Origin: Anthracocystis setariae
Lineage: Eukaryota; Basidiomycota; Ustilaginomycetes; Ustilaginales; Ustilaginaceae
Reading direction: 5' to 3'
Length of the DNA: 64,000 nucleotides
NCBI GenBank assembly: GCA_928724745.1
Contig: CAKMXJ010000037.1
Location: 434,001-498,000, forward strand
Under the pieces are notes generated by a model. That model was not told where the DNA came from and did not search any database. It was given only the letters and a program-made list of their open reading frames with translations. A program made the position numbers and the translations under genes. Every line of letters starts with the position of its first letter. Within the stretch, counting starts at the first letter, position 1. Below, piece after piece: positions 53,581-63,200 of this stretch.

Positions 53581-55633
53581 AACCCCGATACATCAACGCC
53601 GCAGTGTATCATTTTGCGGTGATGCGGCGATGGACCAATACTACCCGCACCCGACGCCAAGCCGCCAAGCTGTGCCGACCTACCCAGCTGCAGACTATAT
53701 CGTCTATCGCGCAAGCGCCCACTACGGTGCCTTACAACCACCTCGAGGGCTATGCTTCAAAGTCACACGAACATACACTCTCAACTGCTCATAGCGACAA
53801 GGTTGCGAATGTACAGTACAGTATTGGTCAAATATGGATCCAGACTTATGATTGAAAGCAGCTGCATTGAGGACTTACCATGGTATGAGAGCCTTCAACG
53901 CGGAAAAGCGGACATCTTGATCAGAGACCAAGAATATCAGATGCAAGGGCAAACGACATCATCCTTTCTTCTGGCAAAGCACGTTCTGAAGATCACTTGA
54001 TGAGATCGCCTGAATAAGCTTTTCGTGAGTTTCTTTGATATCGACCCATGACCGCTTCTTTCATCTGTACCTTCTTGTCTGATAGCTGCTGTGCTGAGTA
54101 TACAAAAACAGTTCTGCTCAACGTGATCTGCTCAACGTGAAACTCCGCGGAACAATAGCTCCGATCGCGGGTCTGTGTCACCATATCTAGATCACTGATC
54201 GCTAAGCACGTCTGCGACCGACAAGCGATACGCAATAAGCGGTTAAGCTACTGTGTTTGCTGCGTGGACAACAGGACTATTCCCCGAAACGGGATGAGAC
54301 CCGCTTTACGATGAGACCTCCCCTCCCCTTCGCCATTGGCGGTGCCGTCAGTCTGCTCTCGGACCTCGTAAGGAACATTCTACTCTAGAGCTTTGTCCAT
54401 GGCATGTGGTCGGTTTTCCTTGAGCCATTGTCGCTCGATAACTTTTGTGGGTCAGATTCAGAGTCCTCCGAACGATCCTGCGTCCTTTTCGGCTTCCGAC
54501 AACCAACCATTCTGTAGATGTGGCTGGGGAAACCGACGACCGCGAGCTTTGTGCGCCTGCACTAGGTCACTCGGTCCTTCTCTGAAGAAAGCTCTGCGCT
54601 TTGTCGTCGTCGGAATCTCCTATGCGCGTGTTCGCAGCAATTTCCCTTTGTCTTGTCGGACTTACCCACGCTAGCAATGTTGTCACTTGAGCCTGGTTTC
54701 ACGATCCGCGAAGCTTGTGGGAGTGCAATCGGTCTGAAAACGTCCGGAACGAGAAATGGCGGTACAGAATGACTTGGTGTATCCATGGGCCTAGACAGCG
54801 CTCGGTAAAATCGACCAAAGGCTCGAGCTTGTAACTTGTGTGCTCTGTCACACCATCTTCCGTCCTGTGGACAACCATCTGCTGCACGTAGCTCGTTGCT
54901 CGTCGTGTGACGCTAGTCCGTCTTTCATCTCATTTGCTTGCTGTTATACCTCGCTTCGCAAAGATGAGTTCAGGACAAGAATGAAAATCACATCATTGAC
55001 CCTGAAGGGAATCTCGGCACCAGATAAATTGCTACAATAGCTAGGAACAGCTGTCTGCTGGTGCCTGGTAAGCCTCTGTAACGCGATGCTGTTGATCGAC
55101 TAACGCGCTTGTCCGCCACAACGGTGCAGAAGAGGTCCTCGTTCAGCACTTTCAAGTCTTCGAGCTTCAACCACCGCAGCGTCATCGGTCATTCCAGCTG
55201 CGATCAGGAGGATTACAGCCAGACCGAGAACCTTTGCCGCTACATCTGCGTTGACAGCCTCGATGCGGGGGAGTCACACTTTCCGGATCGATGGCGACGC
55301 TACCGTTGCGGCCGATCATCGTGATCCTGCACAATTCCGAACATAAGTTGCCAAGATCGGCGATGTCGCTTTTTTCGACATTTTCTCCGACCAAATTTTC
55401 CAGGGTTTTTTTTTTGCTACATTTCTTTTTCAAATAGAAATCTGCTCGCTGGTTCATCTTTTTGGCAGCTCGCGAAGCCGAATTTTCCCTTTGACAGCGC
55501 GCAATGCATTAGCTCATGCAAGGGGCTCACCCTCACCTTGCGCAGCCAAGCAGCACGCATGTGGTGGTCTTCAGAGGAAGCTGCAATCCCATCCCGATCG
55601 CAGGTGTCAGACTGTCGAATCATCCAGAATCCC

Positions 55634-55966
55634 CTATCGGGCTCCAAACGAAGGTCCGACGCCTGTCGTCCGGAGTGCCAGAGTGACAGAGACGACACCC
55701 ACAACCAACATCATGGAGTGCTGTGCACCTACAGTATTTAACACAGGGCGAGGTTCCCGAGGCTCCGGAGCAGCACGACGAGGTGTTTTCATGGAAGAAG
55801 TGAAATTGATCGGCAAGGAGCTCTCGAGACGGGGCGCGGAGGATGCGTTCGGCGGTGTTGGCGACGCGGCGAAAACGGCGAAGAACGGCGCTGGTGCCTG
55901 AGATCCATCCGGGGTAAGCGCCACCACTGTCACAAACAACGGTAGGGCGACGCGACAGAGAAGCAT
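55634..55966 (-). CDS. Possible small protein, unsupported
   Basis: 110 codons from an ATG at 55966. The first about 20 residues (MLLCRVALPLFVTVVALTPD) are hydrophobic enough to suggest a signal peptide. The rest is Pro/Ala/Ser-rich with no family resemblance. A CAGTAC motif lies immediately upstream. It could be a chance ORF in GC-rich sequence; an ORF also runs on the opposite strand. It is listed only as a candidate small secreted protein. Confidence 0.15.
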   Translation of the reverse strand: MLLCRVALPLFVTVVALTPDGSQAPAPFFAVFAASPTPPNASSAPRLESSLPINFTSSMKTPRRAAPEPREPRPVLNTVGAQHSMMLVVGVVSVTLALRTTGVGPSFGAR

Positions 55967-57250
55967 TTACAGTACAGTATTCTGGGCCGTGCTACGATAT
56001 GCGGAAATGCGAGACATCAGCGCGGACTTTAAAAACGTCGTCGGACAAAGCATCGCATATTCTGCACGCGTAACACGAACACCGATCCAGGGCAGCCCTC
56101 ACGGACGAAGCATTGTCACAACGGAGCGATGCGGCAACGAGGACTCAACTTATCGTTCCTCGCAAAGCTCGCCCATCTTTGTCGCAAAGATCTCCAACAC
56201 TATCCACTGCCGAACTTGTCGGCTGCGTACCGAAAGAACTGTCAAGAATCACCAACACGGCTCGCCTGTCGACTGTATCAACAAGCTCTCGCGATCAAAA
56301 GTCATCGTCATTCGGCACTGGTCTCACCGCTCGCTCTACAGACAAAAACTTGAAGGTGGCTTGGGCCCAACGATATGCCTGACCCAAGACACGTCATGCA
56401 GCTTTCTCTTTCTGCCTATCACCACCAACCAAGTCGGTGAAGTCCAAGAGGCAAAGTGGACCGGCAGTTCGGTCTCGGATTCGGCTGTAAGCGAGCTGCT
56501 CGGCTAGAAGCTGTGCACGTCGAGCATCGCAACGATGTACGTTATCCGACCCGCGATTTCGACGTTATACTGTACAGTACGTGACCCACAGGATCGGTAA
56601 ACGGGTGAAATTGGTGTTCGACTGGGCTCATTCAGGGGCTGTGTGGCTCGTCGCGGCCAGAGAGGTTGCCCAGATGAAGTACTGTATAGTCCCACGCAGA
56701 AATTAATCGAACAAGGCTGGGGCGGCTCCTAAAATTGATTTTTTTTATCGTCGTATGCAATTGCACTTTGTTTCGGATCGGCTATCGTTCAATTCGATCC
56801 AGGAGTCCGGCACCTACAGTACATCCTTAGATAACGCCAACACGCCATTCGCTCAGTCTTGTACCTGATAGGAACATGTCTCGGACCACGGCAGAAGGGC
56901 GCAAGGGTGCAGCATAGCCGCCTGTCAATTTGTCAATTCGGTTATCTTCGACTGAGTACAGTTACCTCTGCCATGGTATGTGTCGTTCCAGTTGCATCTG
57001 AGAGATTCCAGCGAACATATCAAGCTTCGGCGCGGCCACTTGCATATCAGATATTCCGCTTACTCAACTCGACGTTACAGTTCAGGGCATCAACAGAAGT
57101 CACCGCTTGAGCGTGATGCCTCACTGCTCCTACGCCTTCGCTGGAGATGTTCATGTTCATGTGAGAACGTGTAGCGTCAACACGAGCTGTGTTCATGAGG
57201 GGTTCCTGTTGGGTAGCATGCTACCGATAGCTTGCACCGGTTCGAATCCC

Positions 57251-57257
57251 TATAAAG
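57251..57257 (+). promoter_or_regulatory. Putative TATA box, 57.4 kb secreted gene
   Basis: TATAAAG about 139 bp upstream of the ATG at 57396, in the extended context TATAAAGACTCC that is identical over 12 nt to the rep1 TATA region. Confidence 0.55.
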
Positions 57258-57395
57258 ACTCCATCTTTATCGTCCAGTTCATTCCCAATCTCATCACTCA
57301 TCCACATTCAAGCTAACTCTCACAGCTCATCCTCAAATCAACTCTTACAACTCATACTCAAACAAACAAGACCAACCCAACCCCAATTTGCAACC

Positions 57396-57917
57396 ATGAA
57401 GCTTACTTCGATTTTCGTCGCCAGCTCGATCGTCATTTCCTCCACTCTTGCCGCACCCCTCGGCCCTATCTCTATCCCCCCTCCACCCATCTGCTCCAAC
57501 TGCATCAGGCCCGGTCACCCACCTTCGTCTCTTGGCGCTGCCTCGGTGGACCACAAGACCAACACCGACACGCTCTACAAGCGCGAGCCCTTCCTGCCAC
57601 CCATCTGCATCGAGGACGAGGGACCTGTCAAAGCCAACGATGACAAGTTCCTCTACAAGACCAACGATGACAAGTTCCTCTACAAGCGCGAGCCCTACCT
57701 GCCTCTCGACAACGAGGGACCTGTCAAGGCCAACGATGAAAAGTTCCTCTACAAGACCAACGATGACAAGTTCCTCTACAAGACCAACGATGACAAGTTC
57801 CTCTACAAGACCAACGATGACAAGTTCCTCTACAAGCGCGAACCCTACCTGCTTCTCGACAACGAGGGACTGGGACTTGTCAAGACCAACGATGACAAGC
57901 TCTACAGGCGCAAATGA
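57396..57917 (+). CDS. Secreted Kex2-site repeat protein (5' part, ends at in-frame TGA)
   Basis: 173 residues from ATG 57396 to TGA 57915-57917. A signal peptide is clear (MKLTSIFVASSIVISSTLAA). Residues 54-173 are built from repeats: the 9-mer TNDDKFLYK (27 bp) occurs once, then three times in tandem, with KANDDKFLYK/KANDEKFLYK variants. Three YKREP(F/Y)L junctions give Kex2-type KR sites at about residues 62-63, 97-98 and 147-148, and a final RR lies at 171-172. Cleavage would release acidic peptides of about 35-50 residues. The same frame stays open after the TGA for a further 132 codons and continues the repeat theme (see the next entry). No known family is recognised for the repeats. 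It resembles fungal kexin-processed repeat proteins in layout only. Confidence 0.75.
   Translation: MKLTSIFVASSIVISSTLAAPLGPISIPPPPICSNCIRPGHPPSSLGAASVDHKTNTDTLYKREPFLPPICIEDEGPVKANDDKFLYKTNDDKFLYKREPYLPLDNEGPVKANDEKFLYKTNDDKFLYKTNDDKFLYKTNDDKFLYKREPYLLLDNEGLGLVKTNDDKLYRRK
57646..57837 (+). repeat. 27-bp coding tandem repeat (TNDDKFLYK)
   Basis: One copy plus an uninterrupted array of three copies of a 27-bp unit (AAGACCAACGATGACAAGTT...), with near-identical KAND variants between. The copies are almost identical in DNA, so the array is young or is being homogenised. Confidence 0.85.
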
Positions 57918-58316
57918 CTCCCGGCAGAGAACGAGGGACTTGTCAAGCCCGCCGGCAAGGACGAAAAGAAGAACTCCCTCAACTGGGAGCTATTGGACTC
58001 GACCAAAGAGTTCAACACGCCCAACGGCACCACTGAGTGGCGCTCCAACGATGACGTTGAAGCTTCTTGGCAGGCTGACAAGACCGCGGGTGTTTCCTCC
58101 AACGGAAAGGCAAGAATCGTGCTCGCTTTGCCTCAACCGCGAGGAAAGTTGCAACTCCTGATTCTCGCTGACGATGTCGACATCCAACAAGGCTCCGCCA
58201 GACTGCACATTCCCTATGGTCTGCCGACGAGCGACAGCTATTTCCTTGTCTTGCAGGGTGACAAGGATGCCATTGTGTCGCAAGAGTTCACCATCACCGA
58301 ATTTGTCGGCCCTTAA
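57918..58316 (+). pseudogene. Kre9/Knh1-like 3' part in frame after the TGA
   Basis: 132 codons plus a TAA stop, in the same frame as the upstream secreted gene. It begins LPAENEGLVKP, which aligns with the LPLDNEGPVK segment of the upstream repeats, so it once belonged (or still belongs) to that protein. The rest (NWELLDSTKEF, then EASWQADKTAG, ARIVLALP, LQLLILADDV, ARLHIPYGL and SQEFTI) reads as a beta-sandwich of the Kre9/Knh1-like (Ser-Thr-rich GPI-anchored) family, like the modules of the gene at 59.5 kb. There is no in-frame ATG near its start, so it needs readthrough, or the locus is a pseudogene. The stop context is AAA TGA CTC. Confidence 0.6.
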
Positions 58317-58631
58317 AGATCCGGATTTGTTTCTCATTTCTCTACCTGTGCCCACCAAGACATCCAGGCATAGCGAGTGGATCTCTTCAGTTCAAGATCT
58401 TCAACGCTTGCTTTGAAGCCCACAACACTATGCCGCAACCGTTCGAGGTGCTCCGTCGCCAGTCACTGCACTAGCTTGCGATCACGCTCAAACTCTACGA
58501 TGTACCGTTCCGTTCTCGTGTCGTGTCAATTTTGATTCCCATACGCTAAAGTTGCCCGTCTGATTTTTCGTTGCATGTATCTCAGCGCCTGTTTGAGCCA
58601 CATACTGAATCCTCTCAGGCGGTTGCGAAAG

Positions 58632-58654
58632 TTTTTTTTTTTTTTTTTTTTTTT
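58632..58654. repeat. T23 homopolymer tract
   Basis: An uninterrupted run of 23 thymines about 320 bp downstream of the TAA at 58316. Confidence 0.95.
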
Positions 58655-59354
58655 CCTCCTGAGCTTTTTCCTACTGTGCGAGAAGGTTGGGGTAGATATG
58701 ACCCTGGGTTGAGCTCGCTAAAGGCATAGAGTCTCCACGTTGCCTGACCGGATCAGCACTGATGTTGGTATACCGTTGACAAGCTCGGCTCGTCCTACCA
58801 TGACTGTCGCCTTGACGGCGTGTCTCGGTCTTGGCAGGTGCATCGTCGTTACAGTACAGCATTGGATCTCCGACCGGACAGGCTGAGATCGAAATGATAT
58901 GCTGGTCCATCGGTGAAAGCGGCGCCCAAGTCCCTCACCAGCAGCAGTAATCTAACATGTCATGCACATTTACGCGCAATCCCGGCGAAAAAAAAAAAAA
59001 AAATCCCTGCAGGAATTGGACGTGTCGTGACATACTGCTGTAGTGGACCAGGCTCAACGCCGACCAAGAGCGCGCTCTGGGATGCTATGCAGTTGTCGGA
59101 CTTGAAGCGTTTTAGAAGCTCTGCAGCGTTCGGGTTTTGCGCCGCAAAGGGATTATCGGCACTTAGCCACTACCACTGTAACTTTGTTTGACACAAGTGA
59201 CCGATGCATCTCGTTTACGCCAACGTCATCAGCTGCACACCCTCTATACACGCTCGACTGTCAGTGCTCGCCATGTCATATTTCGTGTTCCTGTAATGTA
59301 CTGTACTGTACACCGTTGCTGACATTGGTGTCAGCACATCAGGACATCATGACC

Positions 59355-59361
59355 TATATAT
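59355..59361 (+). promoter_or_regulatory. Putative TATA box, 59.5 kb secreted gene
   Basis: TATATAT about 125 bp upstream of the ATG at 59484, at a spacing similar to that of the 57.4 kb gene, but without the shared AAAGACTCC extension. Confidence 0.45.
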
Positions 59362-59483
59362 TCGACCACTTTCTCGACCATTCCAATCCAATCCTCGCCA
59401 CTCATCCCATCCCATTCTCATCCACTCATCCCAATCCCTTCTACTCCACAGAACCTTAGCCACGCTTACTTGCCTTTGATACA

Positions 59484-60236
59484 ATGCAGCTTTCCACTGT
59501 CCTCCTCGCTGCCGCAGCCCTCTTCGGCTCCACGCTCGGCGCACCTATCGCTCGTACCGAGCTGACCAAGCGCGAAGTCTACAACCCCGCCATCGTCTTC
59601 CCCATCGAGCGCACTGTTTGGACCGCTGGCAGCACATACCAGGTCGAATGGGATGGTGCTGATGCCCCTTCCGATGCCGCTTCCACTGTCACGGTCAAGC
59701 TTGGTTACCAGAACGTTTACGAGTCTGGTGAGCACCTCTACTGGACGCTTGCTGAAAACGTTCCCGTCCGCGATGGTCAGGTCGATGTCACGCTTCCCGA
59801 AAATCTTGACTCCAGGAACGACTACATGATCGCTGTTCTCGGTGACAGTGGCAACACAAGCCCCACCTTCACCATCAACGCACTCGACTCCAAGACTCCC
59901 CAGCAAAACAAGCGCGAAGTCTACAACCCCGCCATCGTCTTCCCCATCGAGCGCACCGTTTGGACCGCTGGCAACAGCTACGTGGTCGAGTGGTCGACTC
60001 AAGACATCCCTTCCTCGGCTGCTCATTCCAAGCTCACCATCAAGCTCGGTTACAAGGACGCTAACGAGACTAGCGAGCACCTCTACTGGACTCTGGCCGA
60101 GGAGGTTCCCATCATGTCCGGAGAGGCCACTGTCACTCTTCCTTCGAGCCTCCAAGGTCGGGACGACTACATCGTTGTCGTCATGGGTGACAGCGCCAAC
60201 AGGACCCCCACCTTCACCATCCTTGCTTCTCAGTAA
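59484..60236 (+). CDS. Secreted tandem Kre9/Knh1-like protein with Kex2 sites
   Basis: 250 residues from ATG 59484. The signal peptide is clear (MQLSTVLLAAAALFGSTLGA). Two homologous modules follow, residues 31-142 and 145-250. Each begins KREVYNPAIVFPIERTVWTAG, so each is preceded by a Kex2 KR site (29-30 and 143-144). Each module reads as the Kre9/Knh1-like Ser-Thr-rich GPI-anchored family: YQVEW or YVVEW, VKLGY, EHLYWTLAE, VTLP, then a closing TFTI strand. There is no GPI-attachment tail and no Ser/Thr-rich stalk, so the modules are likely released. Proteins of this fold are linked to cell-wall beta-glucan in yeast (Kre9); function here is unknown. The stop TAA opens an A21 run. Confidence 0.85.
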   Translation: MQLSTVLLAAAALFGSTLGAPIARTELTKREVYNPAIVFPIERTVWTAGSTYQVEWDGADAPSDAASTVTVKLGYQNVYESGEHLYWTLAENVPVRDGQVDVTLPENLDSRNDYMIAVLGDSGNTSPTFTINALDSKTPQQNKREVYNPAIVFPIERTVWTAGNSYVVEWSTQDIPSSAAHSKLTIKLGYKDANETSEHLYWTLAEEVPIMSGEATVTLPSSLQGRDDYIVVVMGDSANRTPTFTILASQ

Positions 60237-60255
60237 AAAAAAAAAAAAAAAAAAA
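60235..60255. repeat. A21 tract overlapping the stop codon
   Basis: An A run that begins inside the TAA stop of the tandem Kre9-like gene and continues directly after it. Confidence 0.95.
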
Positions 60256-63200
60256 GTAAAACGTGTCTCCTCAGCCCGTGCTTGCCTAACATGGCATCCG
60301 GGCCAAGCTAGATAATTTTTTTCACGATACCGATGACGCTGAGTGCGCTCATCATGGACAATGTTCCCTTTTCCTTCTTCTTTCTCGCATAGACTCTCTC
60401 GCATACTATAGATCTTCTCGCATTCAGATTCGCATACAATAGATGCTTCTCTCTAAATCTCTTCATCGCAAGCGTGTGTGTGGCTGAGGTGGGCTTCTTT
60501 CTCTTTCTTTCTTTCGAGTTGAGTGACTAGGATTCTCACGTAGACTGAGCTGTCCAAGCCAAGATCGCCGGACTCGGGACGCTTTTCGATCGAACCTTGA
60601 TGGCATAGCGATGGTGGGGCTCAATTCAGAGGTTCGCCTGAGAGATCTGCAAAAGCGAGCCAACGAATTCTCACACGGAACGCTTTGAGAACGATGCCTC
60701 CCTTCACTTAGATCCCCTTCCGACAATTATTCGTGTCGCAGGGTATTCCACTATCAACCAGTTTGCAGCGAGCACTTCTCGTGACTGGCATTCACTTCCC
60801 AAGCGCCGAGATGACTACGTCAACCCTCCGCGACGAGTTGGAGAAAGAAGAGGGTGTGAATCGAAAACATGAGGAGAATGAGGATTGCCTGATTCGAGTG
60901 AGTCGCTGGCGAGCTCGCAAAATTTTCCCATACAGCCCGAAATTAAGACTGTACGTGGAGAAGAGAGACGCGAGGGGAGACAAGAGATCAGTGAGTCGTG
61001 CGCACACAATCAGCGCGCAAGGAGATGGTGGCGGTGTGGTTGAGCGAGGAGTTGCGCCATTGGCGAGGCCAAGTCGCATGCCGTTTTGGCTGAGGATTCA
61101 ACCGGTCAGTACCACAGCACCGTCCCCCATGGATCCCCTATGGGTGATCGCTTCGCATGCGGTGGGGGGAGCAGCGTCGCTCGGTTAATCCCGGGTTTGC
61201 CGCGTTTGCCCGGGACAATCGGTTCTCCCGCAAAGCTTCCGGCCTTGTCCAAGACCTCCAACGTCATTATCGGGAACATGAATGTTAACTCCTAGGTCTG
61301 AGTCAAGTCGGGCAGCATCAACTGGTACCAACCCAATTATGTAATACAGTACACAGGGAGAGTCATGACGAAGAAGCGTCGGAGTCGTTCAGTGAAACCG
61401 AATCAACTCAGTCTCTCTTCGTTTATTTTTATTTTTAATTTTTTGTTTCCCTCCCTTTTCCCAAAAATCCGGTTTCTCGTCGTCGAATCTCCGAGCCTGC
61501 CTCCCCGCAAGCGCGCTGGAAGGCTCTATTACGCCCTCGTGGCTCTCCTATGGTCATCATGCACACACCAATTTCGTAAGCTGATCATCCACTTTCTGTA
61601 CTACTGTACTACCTCTGTACCACAGACTTGATTAATGCCCAAATCAACAGATCGGCGTCAGTTGTTACATTAATTTCGAGCGAACGGTACAAAGTGCCCA
61701 CATGCAAGTCCCCCACCTTCTCTTCATTCCAGAATAATTGCCCATGGAGCAGCTCAGTTTGGTTTGGTTTGGTTCGGTTGCCTTCAAAGAAGAGTGGCAT
61801 CCAGTGCTTTGCCCACACCACCCCCCGGGGCTGATCAAGCGCCTCGCTAGTGGGTGTCCAGCAGAATAGTTCAGTCTGAAACCGAGACAGAACTTGATGA
61901 GCGATAAAGCAGCAGCCTTTTGTCGAATCCTGTGCTTGGTCCCAAGGATGTAGGTGAAAATCCGCCTATCAAGGCGCCAGTCCGCAAATGAGTATTCTTT
62001 CCAGTAGAGGTTGCCAACCTTCGCCAGTCTCGACTAGCTCAGCCAATCTTCCAGTGCCTTGCCATGGGATGGCGCTACTTTGTCAGTTCCGGGTTGAAAG
62101 TCCTCGCCTGCTGATGATGGTACTCTATTGTTTCGATGATTCCAGCCAGTTACTGTACTACACTTTCGTCAGTCAAGTTGATATTCAATACTATTGTCCA
62201 TGTCACATTGTCATCGACTTGTGCAATGCTTAGTCGCAGATTGATTGATACAACCATCAGCGCCTTGCTGTTTTTGAGAGGGAAGGCCGATATCGTAATG
62301 AGAAAGCGAGGTTGTAATGACGTTGGTTGGGCAGAGTGGGAGTCCGAGGACTCATTGGCATTCCAAAGATCCCTTTCATCGACCAAGCAGCTAGTTACGA
62401 CTCGATCTCAGGATTCACATCGATCAGCAAGTCGACACTTGCTTAGCTTAGCACAAGACCCAGCGATGTAGATTGCTTGCATCAAACACTCACTACCTCA
62501 CGGATTTGATCGAAATCAATGTAGATGGACTTCTTACAGTCCCATCGACGAGGCCCGGCACAAACAAAGTCTGACACGAGCACTTGGACCGCCCACTTGG
62601 CACTTGGACATGCATTTTTGAGTTTCCCCGACCGAAACATGTTCATGACCCGATGGTGTGCTCAGCGAGCGAGCTGGTTCAATAGGGAAGTACCATGGTT
62701 CAAGGCTGTCTTAGAAAACGGCGGGGAATATCGCCCCTACCAATGTTTTGCCTCGGAGCTTGTCGAAGCGAACAAACACAAACAAATGTGAATCTAGCTC
62801 CATCGTCATGATTGAAACGCTGATGCTTGGCGGAATCTAGCATGATACGATTGACAAATGACCATTCCACGCTTGTGGTGACACACCGACGCTGCTCTAC
62901 AGGGTCTCCTCAATAATGTTTCGGACTTCCTTGGGTGAAATTGATGGCGTCACACTTTTAAGAGGTTTCGAGTCGTCCGTTTTCCGAGCGGGAAAATCCG
63001 CTCACGTTGGGCCCCCACCCTAGTCCTCCTTTGGTCACATGTGATGCCGTTGCCCCCACCCTCACAATCCTCCCCGCAACGATTTCGTGGCAAGTTGGCA
63101 TCTTATCTTTCCGCCGGTGTCAACCAGTTCCGCAGATTGATGAAGCGCCTCGCTTGATACTGTACCATGAATTGCATTTGTTTCACCTTGCCCACGTGGC

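Larger units (their letters stand above)
50907..57395. other. 6.5 kb gene-sparse region
   Basis: It begins with the rep1 promoter. It contains a G12-type run (about 51866-51879), an A-rich low-complexity patch (about 52140-52215), an AT-rich island (about 53467-53580) and many CAGTAC/TACTGTA copies (about 53424, 53566, 53812, 55970, 56570 and 56815). ORFs are short and unrecognised on both strands. A 110-codon minus ORF at 55966-55634 opens with a hydrophobic segment but is weak. No transposase, reverse transcriptase or clear terminal repeats were found by eye. Confidence 0.5.
58317..59483. other. Intergenic region between two secreted genes
   Basis: 1.17 kb with a T23 run (58632-58654), an A-rich run (about 58986-59001), CAGTAC-type motifs (about 58850 and 59298) and CATCC/CCATT repeats near 59380-59440. 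No supportable gene. Confidence 0.55.

Noticed and set aside
57236..57262. A tRNA-like B box (GGTTCGAATCC) near 57239
   Set aside because: No matching acceptor stem, A box or anticodon arm could be folded around it, and it overlaps the TATA region of the secreted gene.
60234..60255. The poly(A) run at the stop of the tandem Kre9-like gene, as a retrocopy signature
   Set aside because: The run starts inside the stop codon with no 3' UTR between, no target-site duplication was seen, and similar A or T runs occur throughout intergenic DNA.
60733..61188. A 151-codon plus ORF downstream of the tandem Kre9-like gene
   Set aside because: No credible domain or signal peptide, and the first codon is not an ATG; likely chance.
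62525..62791. An 88-codon ORF with an ATG near the right end
   Set aside because: The composition is plausible but there is no family, promoter or splice evidence to support a gene.
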